The translations under genes were made by a program, and so were the position numbers. Under the pieces are notes generated by a model that saw only the letters and a list, made by a program, of their open reading frames with translations, made no database searches and had not been told where the DNA came from. A stretch of 64,000 nt of DNA from Azolla caroliniana (lineage: Eukaryota; Polypodiophyta): the NCBI GenBank assembly GCA_043228905.1, contig JBHGNT010000010.1, forward strand, positions 5,146,001-5,210,000. Reading direction: 5' to 3'. Shown one piece after another: positions 56,661 to 64,000 of this stretch. Each line of letters starts with the position of its first letter. Within the stretch, counting starts at the first letter, position 1.

Positions 56661-57629
56661 CATCACTTTGGGAAAAAGAACCATAAAAAGACATGCTTAT
56701 AATCCATTTTCACCCAAACGGGGCATTCCTATTTCAACAAAGAAAGATAGTCACTACGGGGGACCATTGCATTACATGCACCGGTTGTTTATCAAAGAAC
56801 ACAAAAAATTTATGCAACGATGCTCTTAAATGTTACCGAAATACGATATCATAAAACCCTTGTGGGTTTACATATATATTCTCAACTCAATTCAGCGATA
56901 CAATTGTTATCAACCATTGTTTAATTTTATTTACAGATTAAAGTTTCCCAATAAAAATAATATAGCTATGCGATCATAGAATACATCAAAAGTCTACAAA
57001 ATTACTTTAATATCAAATTCCACATAATGCAGAACCTCATCAATGCATTCTTTTGCTTCATTTTCATTTTTCTCAAGAATAATGGAGAACAAGGCATTAG
57101 CAAATCCCCATAAATGATCCCAATTATGATTATCCTTGTGACTCTTGTTTACATGCATTGCCTTGACGTATGCCGATTTCTTTACACTGATTTCCTCAAT
57201 ATCTTTACGTCTCTTAGAACTTCCTAATTCTTCCCTTGCACAATTATATTCTAACATAATATTGTTCATTGATGGAGCAATTGTTTCCATATCAATGTAC
57301 CCTACAGATTGTTAGGAAGTGATATTCATGTCCTCTATTCTTTGCCATATTGAACAACGATCAAACCAATTTTCCATGAATAAGAAAGAAAACCAAAACT
57401 CATTCAATTGAAGATGACGAAGATGAAGACGACAACAGGAGGCCCACTATACATGTTGCGTGGGTGTATGTTGACAAGGTATAGTTCTTTGTTTCTATTG
57501 CTACTACCAGTACAAAACACCATTTAAAACTTGCTATATATCAAATGAAACTATTAATAAGGGTTTTCCACGGGTTGTGTCTATGCAAAATTAGAACTGA
57601 TAAAGACTATAGCAAGAGAAACAAGCGTT
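56661..57629. other. Gene-free interval
   Basis: Short open frames only. One minus-strand frame at 56994-57290 (98 codons, acidic, no recognised domain) could be older transposon sequence. Confidence 0.4.
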
Positions 57630-57703
57630 GACCTATTAGCTCAGTTGGTTAAAGTGTTGTGTTAATAATAAAAATGTCACAGGTTCAAGACTTGCATGGC
57701 CCA
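57630..57703 (+). pseudogene. tRNA-Ile(AAT)-like pseudogene or SINE head
   Basis: 74 nt aligned to plant tRNA-Ile: TTAGCTCAGTTGGTTA D arm, anticodon loop TTAATAA (AAT), T arm with aggttcaaga. The acceptor stem and T stem are mismatched, and C-to-T changes are frequent. Could be a decayed tRNA gene or the tRNA-derived head of a SINE. Confidence 0.75.
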
Positions 57704-59785
57704 CCTACATCCAAAGCATCATAATAAATTTTGTAAAGACCACGAAATAGCAATTGTCGCACCATGATCATGTGTAAAAACCACGAATGATGCATTATCG
57801 GCCTCTTCTTTCTCTTGTATTTATTTGTACCCTACTTGTAACACAAGGGTTTTTACAAACCCATGCACCTAGGTTCAAGTTCAATCCTCAGTAAGGGCTA
57901 GGCCTCATCGTAAAGTTTGCAATCAGTCTCTTGTTGATGTTAAACATCTATCTCTTAAATATGCACACTCACACTTTAGTTGTTGGCTGGGTAGCTTACT
58001 TTGTAGCATCAAAGTCATAAAATAAATGCTAAGGTATCACTATCTCATCTATGTTATTATGCAAGAGACAAATGCATAAGATAATGATGTAATCATTAGA
58101 TGTGTGACGAATGCATCTAATAAATATGTTGCACCACCAAGAAACAAACATGTACCTCCTCAAGTGTCAAAAAGCCTAAGGGAATGCAAAGAGAAGAAAT
58201 GCCATAACCAAAAGTCCTTACATCCAACATTGTGGGGAAGTTTGGTGGGGTTGCCTCAAATTGTTCTAGTTAGCCTCACCTAACTAGTCTAGAAACTAAA
58301 TCTGTAAGTCTAGGACAAAGTTCACTAGAATTGTTGGCAAGTCAAGTAGGAATAGTGTCAATCTACTCCTAAGCTATGAACAAACAACAAGAAAGGAGTG
58401 AGCCAACACTTACGTACGTAATCACACACATAAGAGGTCAAAGTCTTCACCTAAACATAAATGTTCATAAATTAATACAATAAACAAGGAAAGAAAGAAA
58501 AAAGATGACAATGAGATCAATCAAAAGTCAAAGCAACACTTTGCAAGAGCTATAACCATCATCCCAAACACTTAAGATTGAGACCTAAGGTTTGGGTCTT
58601 CATGTAATATTAACTTAAGTAATTAGTTCGGGTTATAGCTAATTCGAGATTAAGGATATTAAAGAAGGCTTAACTTTACTAAAATAACAAGATGAAGCTA
58701 AGAAGACTCAGCAAATGTCTTTTATAACTTCTACAATGCCCTTGGGCCTGTTCACACTAAGTTATATCTATCTTTTATTATTAATATCTTGTCCTTGCAT
58801 TTATTCATTCGTCTCTTTTCGTTGGCACTACTTTCTTGATCTCTAACCAACATTTAGTTGTATGTAAGTGGTTAACAAGCATGTATGAAATTGGCATGCA
58901 ACATACGCATGCTAACCATTATAATGAAGCACTATGAACCCCATTCTTAAGGAAATTCGAAAGTATAAGTCATAATCATTCATAACCTAATGCAACTCAT
59001 ACTAGTAATTTCATCATGATTTGTGTTTTTATAAAGTGGCTGAACCTCTAGTCAACATGATTTTTTTTTTCGTGTTGTCATGTCTTACAATTATATTATC
59101 TTAGCTTATGTTTCACTCTCTATTCTATGCATAATTCCTAAAGTAACGCGCTATAATAAATCCAGGTTTAGTGTAATAGCATGAATACAACAAAGATATA
59201 TTCTAGCATATATGTATTCCACTGTTAGGACACTCCAAAAACCATATCCTTCTCCATCATCAAGTTACTTGTGCTCGTCAACCATGTTTCTTTTCCACGA
59301 TAAGGAAATACTTAAGTCATTATATATATTTCTGTTGGCCCTTTATAGATATTTCTTATTGATGAATTCAAATGCGTGATTGCCATTCTATGAGGGAACC
59401 TTTCTTAATTATTTGATGTCAAACTCTTGTTACCATTAGCACAAATTTATGCTAAAACAAATTGGTATGTCCTAATTGTTTTCCTTTTGTCACAGAATGA
59501 CGAAGTACACCTTAAATATGATGCAGATAACTAATGCTCAAAAGATTTGTACAAGCGACATTTCCACTTCATCTGATTTCCAATGTACATTTCCATAAGC
59601 CTTGTTTCATGGTCCATGTACCACCAGAGTATTGGAAAGCATGTTTTCTGTTAGATTCAATTCAGGAAAGCATACAGCACCACCAATTTCCATCATCTGT
59701 TTTCATCATGGCATACCATCCTATTCGCTAATTTTGATTTTCGATACCCCACTCAAATAGTCATTTCAACCATCTGAACTGGGTT
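57704..59785. other. Gene-free interval
   Basis: AT-rich sequence without a recognisable gene. The part next to 59786 would include the 3' UTR of the minus-strand poly(A) polymerase-like gene. Confidence 0.5.
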
Positions 59786-62646
59786 CTAGCTTTTTTTGGC
59801 ACCCTTCGGATAGAGAGTTGTGAGAACAATATGACCAAATACAAAGCTAACTTCATCCAAGGATCCATTAAGCAAAGCTGCCCTATTGATGCTCCGCTTG
59901 CGAACTTTTTCAGTTGCATTCTCTGGTTTCCGTGCTTTCTCACTTACTTGAAGGAATACTTTCTCACATCTACACAACAATTGCTTTGTTGGCATAACCT
60001 GGAAAAAGGAGTGATGAAATGAATAAAACAAGCATAATTCTAACTCATTATGTATCTAAATTACGATGTTTGACAGTGAGCTTGTGAACATGTATTTACA
60101 GTATTGTAAAATACAAAACTAAGGAAAGAAGAAATGTGGCTTCTTTCTTTATGCTTTATAAGAAAGAAAAGAATGCAAAATCGTTACCACACTAGAAGAT
60201 GGTGCTTCTGGATGATTTGACATCGCTTTTGAAACATACTCTGAACTGGCCATCAGATTTAAGGAATTTATTGAATCTTTACAGAGTTGCAAGACTCTCT
60301 GTTTGATTTTCCCCTTAGCCATTTTGGGACTATCATTTTTCAGCTCAGGAAAACTGACTAAATCTCCATACTTTTCATTTAACTTAATTGCCTTGATCAC
60401 TGCTGGACCTAATTCATTTCCATGTATTGTCAGCGCTAAAGCTGTAACTACCACTTGACTTTGTGGATTATCATGAAGCGCCAAGTGCAATGCTAGAAGA
60501 TTTATCCTGCATAACAATATATTAAAAAGTGAAGAGGGAGATAATAAGCTTCAAAGGAATGCATTAATGTCAACATTTTCTGCATTTTTAAAATGTTAAA
60601 AGACCTTATAAATCATAATTGGATAAAGTGAAAGCTTTATAGCTAATGTGCAGACTTATTTCAAGCTTCTACACCATAAATTTGTCAGGAAAGAGTTTAG
60701 GATTTTGTATACGGCAATAGAAAGCTTACCATAAAGTGCAATGGCAAGGCTTGGCTGGAGTGATTAGTTTGTCCAGATTTTGCAGCAACAGCTGGAGGTT
60801 AGAATGTAGAGGTTTTAGTTAAGTTAAAGAACATCCAGATCCATTGTCAGAAAAATCTCTTACGGTTTGTTGCTTCACTTACTAAGAGCATATTGGAAAT
60901 TTTATCTTGTCTTTTGAATCCTTGACCTGCAAGGTACGCAGCCTGAAAAAACATTCATAAATCTTATTTTTGTCATGGTAACATTCACACCTTCAAATCT
61001 ACCAAATACTTTTGTGATGGCAAGTAGCAGTAAAATATTTACTGTTGATTTCAACAACAATTTTCATGTGATAATACATTAGCCTGTAAGCATAGAGATA
61101 CGACCCATTCCTTCCAATGTTATAGATTAGATTTGGAAACATTTTTAGACTAGTGTGAAGCATGATGAGATGCCACCTTGTTCAAATACGCCTAGTCTAC
61201 CAAATGCTTGAAGGTACTAAGAATCATGGCAATTAGTAGTGAAGAAAGGCCTGAATCAACAACCAAAGCTATGGAGTATCCTGCATTCAAATAGGTGGGT
61301 GCATGAGAGCCTGCTGGCACATCAATGACTATCACACAGACACGATTAAAACATTTATAGCTCCCAAATACACACGCAATTATTTGTGACCACACATTCA
61401 ACTTGCAATACAAGGTATGAAGTGAACACCAAACGTGGGAGAAAGCAATATAAACTACATTAGCAAGTGATACAACTCCAGAAGTCCTAGAAGAATACTT
61501 GATTCTATTAATACCAAAATAACTATCAAATTAATGCTGCAAGCCTGAGACGTATGTAAGAGTTGACTTGCCGTCTTTGTGCCTAGTTGCCTTTTTGGAT
61601 TTGATCCAAATATATTTTATATCCAGTCTAATGGTATTTGCCCTTAGTCATATCCATTCTCTGACTGAAATCATATTTATCTAAACCAATACCATGTTTT
61701 GGACCCGATCTTTCATTTGTGAATACCAACAACTGGTTCAACCTTCCTCTGCTAGTTGTATAGATGATGCAAGAGACAACTGTGATAACGATGCCTACGC
61801 ACTTACAGCTTCAATGAATAAAAGTCACAGCTTGAAAAGTGTCTTTGTGACAATTGGCTGTGCTCCTAACTCAGATCTAACTTTGCTGTGTCGTACTGAT
61901 GGTTTGCTCATCATGCCGAAAATCATCATAACTAATGGCCTTTCGATGTTTCTCCATACTACAATGGGATAGACATTTGATCATTTTCAAAGATGAGAAC
62001 CAGATGACATAAGCTCTCTGTGATGGATGAAGTTGAGATGCTTGTGAGAGTTGTACTGTAAAGTCAATTAGTTTCCTCATTAAACCTGTGACTGAGAATG
62101 GGTGCCTTCAAACCCAACAATCAAACTGTACTTCCTTTATATCACTTACGATATCTACCCAATGAGCCATAATCTTTCATTATTCAATAAAAATAAGAAA
62201 AAATTTCAATAAGAATATAACCTGAGCAGGAAATAAGATCTCAAGCAACCCAAACCTCCAAAGCAAACGAACAGATGGTTCTGACGCACCATAACTCATC
62301 AAGTTATTCATTTCCAGTCTTAGCCTTTCCTAATGAAGCAATGAGTTTTCACAATATGTTTGCACAGTCAAGGAATTCAAAACTGTTTTGTAAAAGTTTA
62401 CCTGATTAAGATTATTTATAGAACCTGAGTGGAGTTGTATGGCTTGAGCAGTTTCCCGTGAAAACTTGAAACCAAGTCTCGCAGCAATACGCAAAGCGCG
62501 TAAAATACGGGCTGTCCAGACCAGAAAATTCTCAACATACAAAGCTTAACACATAATAATGCAGACAGAAAGATAGTTCTGTTTCATGACAAAAAATTAC
62601 CTGAGTCTTCTGCAAAAGATATAGTTGCAGGTGTAACAGTTCGGAC
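59786..62646 (-). CDS. Poly(A) polymerase / tRNA nucleotidyltransferase-family protein, 3' seven exons
   Basis: Exons (minus): 62601-62646, 62402-62511, 62222-62329, 60883-60942, 60730-60791, 60188-60506, 59786-59998. All have GT-AG borders and consistent phases, about 305 residues ending at TAA/TAG near 59786. Family signatures: VRTVTPATISFAED, then ARILRALRIAARLGFKFS (the RNA-binding/helical domain signature after the catalytic head), LEMNNLMSYGASEPSVRLL, WRFGLLEILFPAQ, AYLAGQGFKRQDKISNMLL, NLDKLITPAKPCH and LLALHLALHDNPQ. The N-terminal nucleotidyltransferase domain with GGxVRD and the metal-binding Asp pair is not visible and must lie in exons to the right of the window or unrecognised near its edge. 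Plant members are thought to act in organelles on tRNA CCA ends or RNA tails. The C-terminal exon is Lys/Arg/Glu-rich. Confidence 0.85.
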
Positions 62647-64000
62647 CTATTTTTCAAAAACAAGAAGATGAAGAAAACTATTGAAATACCATTTCCTGAA
62701 ATCTCACATACTCCCCTTTCGTAAAGTTTAATATACGTTATTCGGAATAAGAAGCTTCTCTCTGGATTCTGTAGTCCTGGAAATTATATATTTGAGTCCT
62801 GGGAAGCAGTAATAGGCCGAGATGATAGATTTTACAAATCACTAGGGTATAGATCCAGTATCTCTTAATTATATGTATTAGTTGTGATTAGCATGGAAGA
62901 ACCAGATTTGATGGATTATGAGAATGGAGTCCAAAAGTTTCTGTTTTATTACTTGAAACTGTTGCTAGGAAATTTAACAATGTTCCACAAATTTGGAGAA
63001 AATTCCATGGGTCTAGTACAATGTGAGCTAGAATGTCACCTCAACTTATGTGGATAGAAATATATGTGCTCTTTTTCTTTATGAATAATGATGGTACAAA
63101 TTCAGTGTCTCTTATTCATATATGTCACTAGCACAGAAGAACCAGATTCTGTAGAATATGGGAATAATGGAGTTCAGATCCTCAGTTTTATTATTTGAAA
63201 TTGTTGCTAGTAAATCAGATAAAAATGTTCCACAAATTTAGAGAAAATTCCCAGGGTCTATTATCTGTAAGTTCATTTATCAAAATCAAACACAAGGCTT
63301 TCTGTGCATGATGTGGAGAGTGACAATTCCAGAATTAATCTCTCCTTTCTAGACACACTCTATCTCTAGATTCACTTTATTCTGGCATTTATTTCATCTG
63401 ATTTTCTGTCCACTACTCCACTAGTTTAATTCAGTATGCTTGTAGGTATATATTATTTAGTTTTATTACTGCTGCTTCCAGTCTCTTTGGTACCTTAGTA
63501 CTGTTCATAACAGTTTTCTAATATCCCAGCCTTATCAATGATGTTCGAGTATTTGTGATGTTAATTTCTTAAGCAAAGCTGACTCGCATGTCAATCTGTT
63601 CATTTTTTGTGCACAACTCTATAAATATTCCTTGCACTCTCGTAGTATTCAGATTGTTGCATAAACATGATGCTTTCTAATGCTTGGAAATTGTTTGTTA
63701 CGTAATCCACAGATCTTTGTTTGGTGAATGTCTCTTCCATGTGCCTATATTACCCCTTCTAGCCTTGATAGTGCCCACATGCTATCCTCTCCAAAAGATT
63801 TTTACCTGCCTTACCTTGAACATGAGCAGCAGATTTTCCAGAGAGTATAACATCTCTTGCCAGACATTTGATGACACCTGGATCAAATCACACTGACGCT
63901 GGACTGGAAAATGGACATGCTTAATTGGACAATGGACATGACATCACCATTGTCAAAAAACTGCAGCATTATGGCAGTATTCCAGAATATTTCAAAAGAA
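62647..64000 (-). other. Probable intron of the poly(A) polymerase-like gene
   Basis: No exon for the catalytic head is recognisable on the minus strand. A diverged ~240-bp-spaced duplication lies at about 62880-63015 and 63118-63260. A minus-strand segment near 63830-63890 reads VIKCLARDVILSGKSAAHVQ, which is open but not recognised. Confidence 0.45.
62880..63260. repeat. Diverged tandem duplication (~240-bp period)
   Basis: 'agaaccagatt', 'tatga/ggaat..atggagt', 'gttgctag', 'aatgttccacaaattt' and 'gagaaaattcc' recur in order about 240 bp apart. Confidence 0.7.

Noticed and set aside
63684-63896. 70-codon plus-strand frame near the right edge
   Set aside because: No recognisable domain; it lies in a probable intron of a minus-strand gene.

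Overview
This window is plant nuclear DNA. The evidence is intron-rich genes with plant homologs, plant-type tRNA-Asp(GUC) sequences, and LTR retrotransposons of plant Ty1/copia and Ty3/gypsy lineages, most of them primed by initiator tRNA-Met. The species cannot be named from sequence alone. All calls come from reading the sequence; no search was run.

Layout. (1) 1-7.9 kb is a tandem array of a ~383-bp unit. Each unit carries one 72-nt tRNA-Asp(GTC) sequence on the minus strand. Twenty copies are visible: eight match one consensus exactly, and copies decay toward the right edge. A degraded gypsy-type integrase/LTR remnant (7.9-9.25 kb) splits the decayed edge, and one more array-derived island follows. 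(2) 9.4-14.5 kb is gene-free: short tandem repeats, SINE-like repeats and a 318-bp hAT-type MITE. (3) 14.54-18.40 kb (minus) is a complete six-exon gene for a PLP-dependent enzyme of the cysteine-synthase fold type (453 aa). (4) 18.9-20.1 kb is a 1.2-kb internally deleted derivative of the chromovirus found intact at 36-43 kb, with perfect target-site duplications (TSDs). (5) 20.1-21.8 kb and 55-56.7 kb are two parts of one decayed L1-like LINE (minus), split in its endonuclease by a 33-kb retrotransposon nest. (6) The nest: copia-1 (21840-28095, with a reversed solo LTR inside) lies directly beside an older outer copia (28102-54976). The outer copia contains three nested elements: copia-2 (29277-34823), an apparently intact chromovirus (36388-43405, 1477-codon gag-pol, LTRs differing at one base), and a 5'-truncated Tat-like gypsy on the plus strand (43979-53343). 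The Tat-like element carries an extra coiled-coil reading frame after pol, part of which is tandemly duplicated. (7) 57-64 kb holds a tRNA-Ile-like pseudogene, repeats, and the 3' seven exons of a poly(A) polymerase/tRNA nucleotidyltransferase-family gene (minus, 59786-62646).

Only two cellular protein genes are visible: the complete PLP enzyme and the partial poly(A) polymerase-like gene. The rest is a record of tandem amplification, successive insertions, deletions and decay. The features most worth a second look are the tRNA-Asp array with its higher-order repeat and no nearby Pol III terminator, the miniature chromovirus derivative, the palindromic leader repeats of the young chromovirus, and the duplicated coiled-coil frame of the Tat-like element.
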